Origin: Impatiens glandulifera
Taxonomy: Eukaryota; Streptophyta; Magnoliopsida; Ericales; Balsaminaceae
Direction of reading: 5' to 3'
DNA length: 64,000 nucleotides
Assembly: GCF_907164915.1 (NCBI RefSeq)
Contig: NC_061870.1
Location: 2,277,501 to 2,341,500, forward strand
The notes below the pieces were generated by a model. The model did not search any database. It worked only from the letters and a program-made list of their open reading frames with translations, and had not been told where the DNA came from. The position numbers were made by a program, and so were the translations under genes. Positions 35,038 to 46,911 of the stretch are shown one piece after another (positions within the stretch are counted from its first letter, which is position 1; each line of letters opens with the position of its first letter).

Positions 35038-36381
35038 TGTTAGATAAATTCATACCGGTTCAAATAAACCTAACTTAAACAAACTTCCTATGCAGGAACA
35101 AGGAACCGGACCGGATGAACAATAAGAAAACCAACTGAAGAAACCGAACCGGTCAAGCTAGCAAACCGATCAAGAATATTCGGTACGCGACCGCACAGAG
35201 GAAGGATCGGCCAAAGCCTAAAAGCCAGATCCATCAAATAGCCGATCAACCCTCAAGACAAACATAACCGGAATAAGCCCGGTCACTTCACTATCAAAAG
35301 ATATTCGGCCAAGTCAAGTGGCCAACCCAGGCCGAGTCAAGAGGCCGACGAGTACAAGAAGACACTTTGGGTATCTGTTGAGAATGATACCAAAGGAACA
35401 GACTGAATACTTCCATATCCATGCAAGTCTGAGGAAAGACTGTAGGCTGCAGAAAACAGTACTACCGGATCCTTCTACTTCGGGATAAGCCAGAAAGGAA
35501 ATCTTCAAAGTACAGACAACTGTCCAAGCAGACAGTGCCTACATTGAGTAAAAGACAAACCCAGCAGGTTTGCTTTAACAGACCGGCAGGTCTGAAACAG
35601 GATGCCAGGTCTGAGATTGACCGTCAGGTCTGAGGAGAAGACCGGCAGGTCTGAGACACTGAATCACTGCATCTCTGATCAGCCAATCAGATTCAAGGCT
35701 TCGAAATATGACCGTTGGCATATTTCACCTATAAAAGGAGGCAGTTGCAGAAGAGTAAATGCAGTCACCAAGAGTTACTAAGCGGGACATTAAGTGAGAC
35801 AAGTGAAGCGTTGAAAGCATTTACTACAAGTGATAACAGTGTGGTATTCTAAGAAAGCCTAAGTGCTAAATTCTAAGTGTGTTCTACAATTTCGGTGTGA
35901 ATTGTAAGAGTGTTATCGAGCAGAAAATAAGTCTCGATCGGATTGTATTTGTATTCCTTAGTGAATATCCTTCTCGCGGTTTCGAGAGGAAGGGGTGACG
36001 TAGGAGTTTTATCTCCGAACATCCATAAAACTCTGTTGTGTTATTTATTTTCTGTTGGCTTCCTTACATAACCGACTAATTTATCCATACCGCTCCAAAC
36101 CGACTCCATACTGACCATACCGAATATCCAGATAACCGAAACCGACCCACCATTCTTCAAATCTCCATCATCAGAAACCGATTCCGCCTATCATACACGT
36201 GTACCGCTTCAACCTGAAAGCAAACCTCTTCCGCGCTTGAACCTAGTTCAAGGGTTTGTGACAGGTTGTGTAGTATTGAAACCCCGGTGTTAATCTCTAA
36301 CAGGATTAATCACCACCCTACGAGTGAGAACCGCTAACCGGTCCAACCCCCGGTCCACCAGCGGCGACCTAGATCCTAACA
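35038..36381 (+). repeat. Internal LTR, 1344 bp, different subtype
   Basis: It starts TGTTAGATAAATTCATACC and ends AGATCCTAACA. It lacks about 400 bases at the start of the outer LTRs, including the tRNA-like segment, has one 139-bp unit instead of three, and lacks about 36 bases after the TATA box (35730-35737). From about 35765 to its end I saw no differences from the outer LTRs. It matches the subtype of the minus-strand element's LTR (TGTTAGATAAATTCAGACC). Confidence 0.92.
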
Positions 36382-36383
36382 AT

Positions 36384-36395
36384 TGGTATCAGAGC
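36384..36395 (+). other. Second primer-binding site
   Basis: TGGTATCAGAGC, in the same position relative to the internal LTR as at 24538. Confidence 0.9.
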
Positions 36396-36420
36396 AGTTA
36401 GTTTCAATACTCAAGCAAGC

Positions 36421-37611
36421 ATGTATCAGGATAGGCCTCCAATGCTAGAAGGTGAAGACTTTGCCAACTGGAAGGCACGGATGTATCTACATCTAATCAC
36501 CTTGGATGATGAAATGGAGTCCATTCTAACCGAAGGACCGATATTCATTGATAAAGATAGAAAAGAATGGACGGCTGAAGATAGGAGAAGGAACAATCTG
36601 GACAACCATGCAAGAAACCGGATCTCCAACAGCGTAGACAGAAACACATATTGCAAGATCAGAGATTGCAAAACCGCGAAGGAGACATGGAACACAGTTA
36701 TCCAGATCTTCGAGGGAAATGAAAGAACCAAGGAAAACAAGTGGGAATGCAGAAAACCGAGGAGAGATGACCGGAAACCGGACAATCAAAATAACCGAAA
36801 TAACTATCAACAAACCGGTGAAGGAAGTGAGGTACCGAAAGCACTAATAGCCGACGATGGTGGAAGTTTGTGGGCTCGCAGTGACTGCGATGATGAGCTC
36901 ACGTGCCTCATGGCAAATGAGGAACAGGTATTTGATTCCCCCTATGATGAATTTACTAAAGATGAGTTATATGAAGCATTGAATGACATGGTCGAAGAAT
37001 ATAAGAACCTACTGGCCATGCTACCTAAGCACCTCAACATTAGAACCGATCCCATAATACCCACTCCGACAGAACCAGAGGTACTTATCATAACCGAACC
37101 GGAAGCCATACAACCTGATGATACTCCTACTCTAGAAACCGAGTTAGATCCCAAGACCGAACAATCTAGTGAACCTACTAGGGAACTGACCAAGGAAGAA
37201 GAGGAGACCGCATACTATAGGGAAGAGAAGCTAAAATACGATTATGTTGGTCCAACCGACTCATGGCTTGACCCTGAGAAAAGAAAAGCCGAAATCCTCA
37301 GATATAAGAAAAACTTCCCTGAACCGCGTAGGTCAAACCACAGATCACCGAATCAAAGACCACCATTTAGGACATTTGAAGGAAAACCGAAATACACGAG
37401 ACCGAGCGCCAAAAGGATAGTTAAAACCCTAGCAAAGAAAGCTATCCGATTTATTAAAGTTTGGATACCCAAGGGACTAATCAACCGCGGACCCAAAGAA
37501 AAATGGGAACCAGATTTTCTATTGTCTATGAATGTAGGTAAATCAAGACAAAGGCTTGGAAAAGACAACATTGCATTCGGACAGCCGGCTGCTGACAGAC
37601 ACATCACATGA
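36421..37611 (+). CDS. Copia gag, internally shortened, open (second copy)
   Basis: 396 residues without interruption. It matches the first gag copy up to about residue 310, apart from CAG in place of the TAG stop. After about 37350 it departs abruptly from the first copy (about three-quarters alike) and runs through KVWIPKGLINRGPK into about 45 unrelated residues created by a deletion that removed nearly all of pol. It carries the same internal gag deletion and also lacks a CCHC zinc knuckle. Whether this product can assemble particles is doubtful. Confidence 0.8.
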   Translation: MYQDRPPMLEGEDFANWKARMYLHLITLDDEMESILTEGPIFIDKDRKEWTAEDRRRNNLDNHARNRISNSVDRNTYCKIRDCKTAKETWNTVIQIFEGNERTKENKWECRKPRRDDRKPDNQNNRNNYQQTGEGSEVPKALIADDGGSLWARSDCDDELTCLMANEEQVFDSPYDEFTKDELYEALNDMVEEYKNLLAMLPKHLNIRTDPIIPTPTEPEVLIITEPEAIQPDDTPTLETELDPKTEQSSEPTRELTKEEEETAYYREEKLKYDYVGPTDSWLDPEKRKAEILRYKKNFPEPRRSNHRSPNQRPPFRTFEGKPKYTRPSAKRIVKTLAKKAIRFIKVWIPKGLINRGPKEKWEPDFLLSMNVGKSRQRLGKDNIAFGQPAADRHIT

Positions 37612-37629
37612 AGGGAACAAGCATGAAGT

Positions 37630-37706
37630 GGCTAACATCCTCACAAAGCCACTTCTCGAGTCTAAGTTTTCTTCCCTTAGAAATATTTTAGAATTATTAG
37701 ATTAAA
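37630..37706 (+). pseudogene. Stump of a copia pol C-terminus
   Basis: A short frame reads VANILTKPLLESKFSSLR and ends at a TAA at about 37704, matching the VADIFTKPL ending of the complete pol (28802-28919). Everything between gag and this point is deleted. Confidence 0.7.
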
Positions 37707-37978
37707 CCGGCCAAACAAACATAAGATTTTTAAACCGGCCTACGGTTGCAAACTTACATGATTTTGATAATTTTAAATAAAATAATCAAAAAGGGAGAAA
37801 TTGTTAGATAAAAGATAAAGACTCTTCCAAAACCTTTCTCAAAATTTTCTCCCAAAATTTTTCGAAAAATTCTCTAAGTCTTTTTCAAAAAAACCGGACA
37901 AACAAAAACAACCGGCCTACGGTTGCAAACTTACATGATTTTGATAATTTTAAATAAAATAATCAAAAAGGGAGAAAT
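37707..37978 (+). other. Tail before the 3' LTR with two polypurine tracts
   Basis: AAAAAGGGAGAAAT at 37788-37801 and at 37965-37978, 177 bases apart. The first is followed by TGTTAGATAAAAGATA without a full LTR, the second by the real 3' LTR. Confidence 0.85.
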
Positions 37979-39931
37979 TGTTAGAAAATAAACCGTTAAG
38001 TCATATCAAGTATATTAATTGGTTTAAATATAACAAGAAGGTGTTGTAGCGTAGTGGTAAACACCCATGCCTGTCACACATGTGACCAGGGATCAAATCT
38101 CATCGACAGCAAATAATATTTAAAGTTTTGCTATTTCAGGGAAGCTGAGCAAAATCCGAAATTTACCTATAGGCAAGATCGGTTCGACAATGTATACCGG
38201 CTCAGTCAACCGGAGTTCGGTCAACCGGTTCGGTCAAGAAGTTAGAAATCCGGACAGGTTCAAGTTCAGGACCGATTGAGTTGTAAACCGAAAGAACGGT
38301 CAAGAAATCTAACCGATTGAATATCAAACCGGCCAGAAGAAGCTATGAAAAACCTAAAGTCATCCGGAACCGGCTAAAGAAACCTAACCGGTCAAGCTAC
38401 CAAACCGATCAAGAGTATTCGGTACGTGACCGCACAGAGAAAGGATCGGCCAAAGCTCAAAATCGGAATCATCAGGAACAAGGAACCGGACCGGATGAAC
38501 AAGAGAACCGACTGAAGAAAACCTAACCGGTCAAGCTACCAAACCGATCAAGAGTATTCGGTACGTGACCGCACAGAGAAAGGATCGGCCAAAGCTTAAA
38601 ACCGGAATCATCAGGAACAAGGAACCGGACCGGATGAACAAGAGAACCGACTGAAGAAAATCTAACCGGTCAAGCTATCAAACCGATCAAGAATATTCGG
38701 AATGTGACCGCACAAAGGAAGGATCAGCCAAAGCTCAAAACCGGAACTATCAAACAGCCGATCATCCACAAGACAAGAATAACCGGAAGAAGTCCGGTTA
38801 CTTCACTACCAAAAGACATTCGGCCAAGTCAAGTGGCCAACCTAGGCCAAGTCAAGAGGCCGACTAGTACAAGAAGACACTTTGGGTATCTGTTGAGAAT
38901 GATACCAAAGGAGCAGACTGAATACTTCCATATCCATGCAAGTCTGAGGAAAGCCTGTAGGCTGCAGAAGACAGTACTACCGGATCCTTCTACTTCGGGA
39001 TAAATCAGAAAGGAAATCTTCAAAGTACAGACAACTGTCCAAGCAGATAGTGCCTACATTGAGTAAAAGACAAACCCAGCAGGTTTGCCGTACAGACCGG
39101 CAGGTCTGAAATAGGATGCCAGGTCTGAGATTGACCGTCAGGTCTGAGGAGATGACCGGCAGGTCTGAGACACTGAATCACTGCATCTCTGATCAGCCAA
39201 TCAGATTCAAGGCTTTGAAATATGACCGTTGGCATATTTCACCTATAAAAGGAGGCAGTTGCAGAAGAGTAAATGTAGTAACAAAAAGCGGGACAAACAT
39301 TGAGACAAACGCAGTCACCAAGAGTTACTAAGCGGGACATTAAGTGAGACAAGTGAAGCGTTGAAAGCATTTACTACAAGTGATAACAGTGTGGTATTCT
39401 AAGAAAGCCTAAGTGCTAAATTCTAAGTGTGTTCTACAATTTCGGTGTGAATTGTAAGAGTGTTATCGAGCAGAAAATAAGTCTCGATCGGATTGTATTT
39501 GTATTCCTTAGTGAATATCCTTCTCGCGGTTTCGAGAGGAAGGGGTGACGTAGGAGTTTTATCTCCGAACATCCATAAAACTCTGTTGTGTTATTTATTT
39601 TCTGTTGGCTTCCTTACATAACCGACTAATTTATCCATACCGCTCCAAACCGACTCCATACTGACCATACCGAATATCCAGATAACCGAAACCGACCCAC
39701 CATTCTTCAAATCTCCATCATCAGAAACCGATTCCGCCTATCATACACGTGTACCGCTTCAACCTGAAAGCAAACCTCTTCCGCGCTTGAACCTAGTTCA
39801 AGGGTTTGTGACAGGTTGTGTAGTATTGAAACCCCGGTGTTAATCTCTAACAGGATTAATCACCACCCTACGAGTGAGAACCGCTAACCGGTCCAACCCC
39901 CGGTCCACCAGCGGCGACCTAGATCCTAACA
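37979..39931 (+). repeat. 3' LTR of the composite element
   Basis: 1953 bp, TGTTAG to CTAACA, nearly identical to 22583-24535. It holds the same tRNA-like segment (38038-38107), three 139-bp units and a TATA box (39244-39251). It is followed directly by TATAT. Confidence 0.95.
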
Positions 39932-39943
39932 TATATATATATA

Positions 39944-39979
<36 letters not shown>

Positions 39980-40400
39980 AATATATATATATATAATATA
40001 TAAATAAATATATATATAATATATATAAATATATATATATAAATAAATAAATATATATATATATATAAATATATATATATATAAATATATAAATATATAT
40101 ATAAATATATAAATATATATATATAAATATATAAATATATATATAAATAAATATATAAATATATATATATATATATATAAATAAATATATATAAATATAT
40201 ATATATAAATAAATAAATATATATATATATATATAATATATATATAAATAAATATATATATATATATATAATATATATATATATATATAATATATATAAT
40301 ATATATATATATATATATTACATTTATTTCTATATATATAAATATATATATATATATATTATATTTATTTATATATATAAAAATATATATATAAAAAACT
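39932..40400. repeat. TA-rich microsatellite at the right insertion site
   Basis: About 470 bases of (TA)n and ATAAATAT units, the continuation of the array interrupted at 22582. Confidence 0.95.
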
Positions 40401-41160
40401 AGTTATCTTATGCTTTTCAAGACTTTCATTCTTTAGATCCTCTATCTCTTCTCATTACATTCTCAAACAATCAAACTCATCTTTTTTTCTCCTTTCATTC
40501 TCGTTTTCTACTCTTCCATGTTCAATAGTCAAATTTATATTCTCTCTTCTCCTCCTTTTCCCTAACTATCAAATATTTGTATTTCTTCTTTTTTATTTTT
40601 TCAAACGGTCAAACCTCTCTATCTCTTCTCCTTCCTCCATTCTCCATATTCTTTCTTCATCAAAATTTTTTGAAGCATCTATTTTTTGAATTCTACTATT
40701 AACGAGCAGTTTTTTCATTATCTTCAGTCCTTCACTATCTTATATTTCGAATTTTGTAAAATTTGAAGATCACTATATGACTAGTGCATTATATTGCCAA
40801 ACTTTTAATATTTGTGATGAAATTTCGTTTGTAATTTCTAAATGGGATGTTTATGATTGAATGATTATCTTTAAATTATGTGATGATATTTATATTTCTT
40901 ATTCTTAAATAATATTGTAATTATATATGTGTAGTTCGTGAAATATAAATTATATTGTGTTTGAGATATTATTTAGTTGTAAAATATAATTTTAATTAAA
41001 AAAATATAATTTTCGAGTTCAAGTTCAAGTAGCTCGAATTGTAATTGAACATTGGTACTCAATCGAGTTCGAGTATTTACAATATAATTCGAGTCAAGTT
41101 CGAGTAGTGTGGTACTTGGCTCAACTCGACTCGACTCGACTCGTTTATACCCTAGTACCA
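40401..41160 (-). repeat. Possible DNA transposon end with GACTCGAGTCGAG-type repeats
   Basis: On the minus strand from 41157 the sequence reads TAGGGTATAAACGAGTCGAG, followed by a run of ACTCGA-type words to about 41010. Such termini are common in plant hAT-like elements. I could not find the other end, which may be lost in the TA repeat. 40401-40980 is CT-rich without an ORF. Confidence 0.3.
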
Positions 41161-41304
41161 AGAAAATGAAATGAAGCCACCAATTACATTGAAGATGTCA
41201 TAAATGAATGGAATAGATAAGAAAAAAAAAACAGATTAATCAAAATGAAATAATGTGTTAGTGATATTTTTAAGATTTTTACTGTTTAGTTATCTAAATA
41301 GTTT

Positions 41305-42750
41305 AGGCTTTCTCCAATCCAACACCAAACTAAACCCAAATCTCATTTTCTCCTCCAACCCAAGGGCATACTTAAGTTTTTTTTTTTTTAGTATTCCATC
41401 AAATCCTTTTTTATTTTAAACCCAAATTTGCATTGATACTATTCATAATACTCAAAAAAAACATTTTAATTATGCCTCTATATTTGTATATTTTATATAT
41501 TAAACTTATTTATATAATTTATTATTTTAATTTATTTATATTTTAATTTATATAATCTATTTATATTTTAATTTTTTTATATAATTTACATATATTTTAT
41601 TTTATATTTTAATTTATTTATATAATTTATTTTAATTTTATTTTTTTGTTTTTATCTTATATTTTATATTAATATTTTTTGCATATCATAAATTTATAAT
41701 AATAAACAAAATTAATAAAAAAAATAAAAAAATAAAAACTAAAGGTATTTCTTCTACAGTTCATTATGTAATCAAAGAAAAAGAATATAACATTGATTAT
41801 TATTTAACGGATAGTATATATCCAAAATGGTCTACAATTGTGCAAACAATTCATGAGCCACACATGGTCCGATGAAAAAACATTTTGTAATGAAACAGGA
41901 AACATATAGAAAAGACGTCGAACGTGCATTCAGAGTTCTTCAATCACGTTTTGCCATTGTAGTAGGACCGGTACGGTATTAGAGAAAAGAAGTGTTGCTA
42001 TAATGATTACATGTATAATTTTGCATAACATGATTATTGAGGATAAACGCGATCTTAGTGCATCTATTGAAATTGAAATGGTTACGCTTTCGTCCGAGAT
42101 CGAAATGATGATGAAAATACTCGATTTTAAGATTTCATTTCTCGGTACGAAAATATAAGAAATAAAGAAGCTGACATTGAACTTAGTAATACATTAATTG
42201 ATCATTTGTGGGAGGAGAACACGATTCCAAGAATTGATAAATCATCTATCATATTTGTACGCAGGACTTTTTTAATAATGTTTGTTTTGATGTAATTTTT
42301 TTTGTATAGTATAATTTGTGTTTATTTAATAATATTTAATTTGTTTTTTTATGTGTATAAATTATTAATTTATAATTAATTTTATCAAATTTTTCTATAA
42401 TTAAATGAGAATTTAAGAGTTAATAAGTAAGTGTAAAGTTATGGGGTTTAATTTGTAATGTTAAATAAATAGATGTGTATTATTGAAAAGGTTAAAAAGT
42501 GAGTATATATAAAAAGAAATATTTTGAGAATATTATTTTGAATTGGAGAATTAGTTTTTTGGTTAGAAATAAATTTCTATTTGATGTGACATTTATTGAG
42601 ATGGGTTGAAAATGACATTAATGAAATGAAAATAAATTACTGTTTGATGTGACATTTATTTGGATGAGTTAAAAATAGCCTTAATAAAATGGAGATAAAT
42701 TACTGTTTGATTTGACATTTATTGGGATGGGTTGGAGATTTCATTAATAA
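41305..42750 (+). mobile_element. Decayed PIF/Harbinger element
   Basis: The left end GGCTTTCTCCAATCCAACAC and the reverse complement of the right end (AATCTCCAACCCATCCC) are imperfect inverted repeats. A transposase relic lies between them. 42580-42740 holds three copies of an about 63-bp unit containing TTTGATGTGACATTTATT. The exact boundaries and the 3-bp target duplication are uncertain. Confidence 0.6.
41795..42270 (+). pseudogene. PIF/Harbinger transposase C-terminal relic (DDE_Tnp_4 type)
   Basis: Broken frames show YLTDSIYPKWSTIVQTI, then RKDVERAFRVLQSRFAIV, then LHNMIIEDKRDL. These are the order and wording of the C-terminal third of plant PIF/Harbinger (ALP1-like) nucleases. Several frameshifts and stops make it inactive. 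Confidence 0.8.
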
Positions 42751-43330
42751 AATGAATTTTTCGGCTTCAAAAAGTTATGACATGATTTCATAGGTGAAGC
42801 ATAAAAATTCAATTTATGCAGAAGTTAAGGATAGTCTCTCTAGCATGATGAATAAGCTGCTAAGGAAAAAAAACATACAAATTTGTTAGCTGTTATTGGG
42901 TTCATTTTAAAATTACTTATCTGTTCTAATCGTATTGATTGACACACAAATTAACAACTGTTTTACAAGATCTAATGACCAAAGTGTTTCCAAACAGTCA
43001 ATATGTTTAGTGTAAACAAATCAAAGCTTTAAAAAATAAATGTTATTTGCTTCAGCTCAACCTGGCATGGCATTCATGAATGTTACAAAGTACACAAAAT
43101 TACATCAAACAATAAAGAAAACTGGTTAGAGTACAAAAAATGAGTTAAAAAAAACTTATAGATCAGATAAGGAAAACATAGGAAGCAACAACTGTAGCCC
43201 AAAAAGAAATACAATTTCTTCATTCACTAACCAGAAGCTCTAATTTACATTTTGGTTCTAATGATTGCCCATTAAATATCCACATATATATATATTATAT
43301 ATATACTCAAACTGAATTTGATTGTATACT
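42751..43330. other. Downstream flank of the TT9-like gene
   Basis: AT-rich, no ORF. The part next to 43330 is expected to be the 3' untranslated region. I could not place a polyadenylation signal with confidence. Confidence 0.5.
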
Positions 43331-46300
43331 TTAAGGCAAAACCTCAGAATCTCCATAATCCGTTTCAAGTTCAAGTAAAGGTTGTAATCGTCTTTCCACC
43401 TCCTTGCTTTGAGAACACATCTCCTCCAAAACCATCGACAAAGCAGACTTGCAGGAGGCCTCGTTTCTGAAAGCGAGAGTCCATCTCCCATCTATCAACG
43501 GGCTTGTCTTCATTTTCCCATGACCTGAAGATTTGTCAACAGCATTCGTGTGGAGAAATGTGGAGGGTCGGATCCGAATGTGTAACCACCTTGCATGTTT
43601 TTCATCCACTTTCGGCTGAAAAGAAAAATAATAATAAATTGAGACTTTCTTCACAAAATATCAAACACAATGCAATTGAATATTTACTAACATCGCATCC
43701 AGCCAAAGGTGCACAAACGCGAATAATCCCACAGCCAGGTTTTACAGGCAATTCTTCTGTAAGAATAAGCCACCCATAAGTTCCAATAGATAATGCTAGA
43801 AAGCAAAAATGTCGCTCCTTCCCCCTCTCGAACGAAATTCGACAAGGCACTCCATCAACTGAATACAACATAAGGAAAGTAGCAACATCACAAGGTATTA
43901 TTACATATCCCAGAAATTGTACATTTAAAATAAAAATTGAAGTTGAAGTTGTAAACACAAAGAGATGAAATTACTTACCAATTTTAATTTCCATCCCAGG
44001 TTTTGGTCCAGAAGCATCGAGCTCAGAAATCTTTGCTCGAGATTCTTCTGGAGTTTCAAAAGGCGGGAGGATAGTCGGTTGATCAGGCAGTGGCCTACCA
44101 AGGGCAAAAACTTGAAGCTGATGGAGAAGGATGAAAACCTAAAACACAGAAGGAAAAATACCAATATGAATAGACAAATATACTTACCGCAATAAAATCA
44201 AACACATGCCACAACACTGGCTATATGATATTGTTTAGTCAGAAATGTTTACTCACTTGAATAAAGCTAATATAATAATTATCAGAACCCTTTTACTATT
44301 ACCTCTGTGGTAGCTAAAGGATGCCAGATAAAAACTATTGGGCCTATTTGCAATCACATTTTATGATCTAGATCATGATCCAGGAAATCTACATTTGTTA
44401 TGTTTACCAAAAACTCATTAATGATGTAGAAAATATATTTGAAACATGAACAATAAGATAACCCGAAAGGGATACCTAAAAAATACAAATATTTATCCCC
44501 TCTTCTAGCCTAGCGGCAAAAAGAGGTGGATATCCCCAGCCTCCTTGAGAGATCCTGGGTTCAAGTTCTACGCTTGGTTAATGGTGTTTGCAGGCTATGT
44601 GCTTAATCCCTTGTGGCCACATTTTTTTTTCCATAAAAAAAAATATATTATAAACATGATCCAGCTAATAATCTTTATACAAAATTAAGTCAATCAAACA
44701 ATAATGTGGATCATGATTAATATATATCCAAATGAAGCGACAAGTCACTATAGCCTGGTTCCTGATAAAGAAAATAATTTGGATCATTATTCAAAATAAT
44801 TTTATACAAAACGAAAAGAAAAAAAAAATTATACCAAAAGGGAAAAGGAGAAAAACACTTTCAACTATAACATTGGTGATTTCTAACATGATTTGGGCAG
44901 CATATATGTGACAAAAATCAGTTTCTAAATACGCTCAATGATAAAAAGAAAAACAAAACAGCACCATAGATAACTGTGAAAATCTAACTTCAACAAAAAG
45001 TTCAAAAGGTTATTGATAAAAATACAGTTCGAGACAACCTTCACCATCTCAAACATTCTTTCACCAGCAGCTATTGATGTCTCAATGGGAATAACTTCTG
45101 CAGGTTTTAAAAATATATAATTAATACAAAGCAATTTTTCAGAAGAATTCATCAAAACTGTGTTTATTCAATCTATGAAAAGCAAAATATTCTGACTATA
45201 GAACACCACAATACCTTCAGAAACAGGTTTTTTCTTTGGGAATAACAAACGTCTAGGATCTCCCCGCGGGGATGAAGCCTCAATAGCTACAGGTAAAGTT
45301 TGAATTGTCAACTCACAGCAACAATGATTTAGCAAATCAATATGCAATCATACCTCGCTTGCACTTTTTCCACTCCTCCATAACTATCGATATAAGCAGA
45401 TCAGCCCAAACTCCTCTAGTTTCCGCAAGAAAGCGATGAGTACAATTGTTGTAAGAATCCTATTCATACAGAGATAGTATATATGTTATGGGGAATCATT
45501 TCTGCAAAAAGAAAAAACTGCACTTTTAATGGAGAGCCATATCCATGTTCCTGCTCTCAACTGTGTTCTTATTTTTGCATGGCTAGCAAAGGAATTTATG
45601 ATAGGTCTATTTGTTGACACGGTTTATCGTGCAAAAAAAAACTATATTAGTTCTGTTTGCAAAAAATCACAATAATCCATAAAATAATTTGCACAAGATC
45701 CAAAAATTAATTTTTGTACGAAAGGAAATAAAAACAATAATTTTGATCATAATTAATAAAATAATTTAGATCATGATCCAAAAAACATTCTTGTACTAAA
45801 TGTAAAAATATATATCACTTTGATTGTCATCCTTAATCATAGCTAGGGTTTGTCTAGCTTTGATTTCTGACCCTCCCACTTTTGAGATTTTAATGAAATG
45901 GTTTTAACCGTTTTCCCCAAAAACAAATATATATATCACTTTAAATTTTAAGTTTTACAATTATCCAATGGGATCCTGACTGAGCAGAGATTGTGACAAA
46001 ATATTAGTTTCCAAACAGGCTTAACTAAAGTTGCAATACTTTGATGTTTGAAGAGATCAAATAAATCATTGTAATTGCTTGCATATCTTAGTCATAACTT
46101 ACCTGAAGCAATTTCAAATGGACTTTGTTGAACTCTGCTTCACCACATGGAAGTAACTGACGCAAGAGCCAACCACCATCCCACAAGGTCTCTGCAGATA
46201 TATTCGACCGGACGAAGACACTGACCAGGGCATCAAGCACCTGAAAAGACAGTTGATCCTGACAATGAATTCTGGGAAGAATAACTGGCTCGTGTTAAAG

Positions 46301-46879
46301 AGGTATATTTATTTTTTGAATATGGAATTCCGATCAAGAAAGAGCCCAAAATGACCCTAGGTTACACATTAATAATGAACTAACACTCATTGCACCCAAA
46401 AAAGGTGTATTCCAGAGAAAGGTTCCACCGGAAAGATACTTTTCACGTTACCTATGGGACAAGTCCCTAACTTGTGATGGAAAAGGGAAATGAAAGAAAA
46501 TGTATTGAAAATCAAACGAATGATAATAATACTCCAGAGAAAACGAAAGCCAAATATTATGCTAAAAGAGAAATAAACCCTAAGATCCTGAACTAAGGAG
46601 GTATATTAATCTTACATTAGTTTATTTGGGCTTAAAATCGATATGCATTCAGTAATAGATTCTTATGTGAAGTTACGATAGTAATTAACTACAATTACCA
46701 TCCTCTAATTGTTCGTTTCTTCATAACATGCTAAGAAAAGTTTCCATAAGAATATAGAAACAAATGTTGCCAACCTTCATTAGACAAAATATGCAAATGA
46801 AGATGTTGTCAACGGATTTAATTTAACATGAGATATTCACAAATGACATCACACCATTTAACTTCCACTTGTTATACTC

Positions 46880-46911
<32 letters not shown>

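Larger units (their letters stand above)
22583..39931 (+). mobile_element. Composite SIRE/Maximus-type copia retrotransposon with three LTRs and three accessory ORFs
   Basis: The outer LTRs (22583-24535 and 37979-39931) are both 1953 bp. I saw only three substitutions between them, so insertion is recent. The flanks carry TATAT on both sides, consistent with a 5-bp target duplication in TA repeat DNA. Between them lie a primer-binding site, gag, pol, accessory ORFs A, B and C, an internal LTR of another subtype (35038-36381), a second primer-binding site, a second gag, a short pol stump and polypurine tracts. Copia order (protease, integrase, reverse transcriptase, RNase H), an initiator-Met primer site and extra ORFs after pol point to the SIRE/Maximus lineage. 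The whole 17.35 kb appears to have moved as one unit. Confidence 0.9.
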
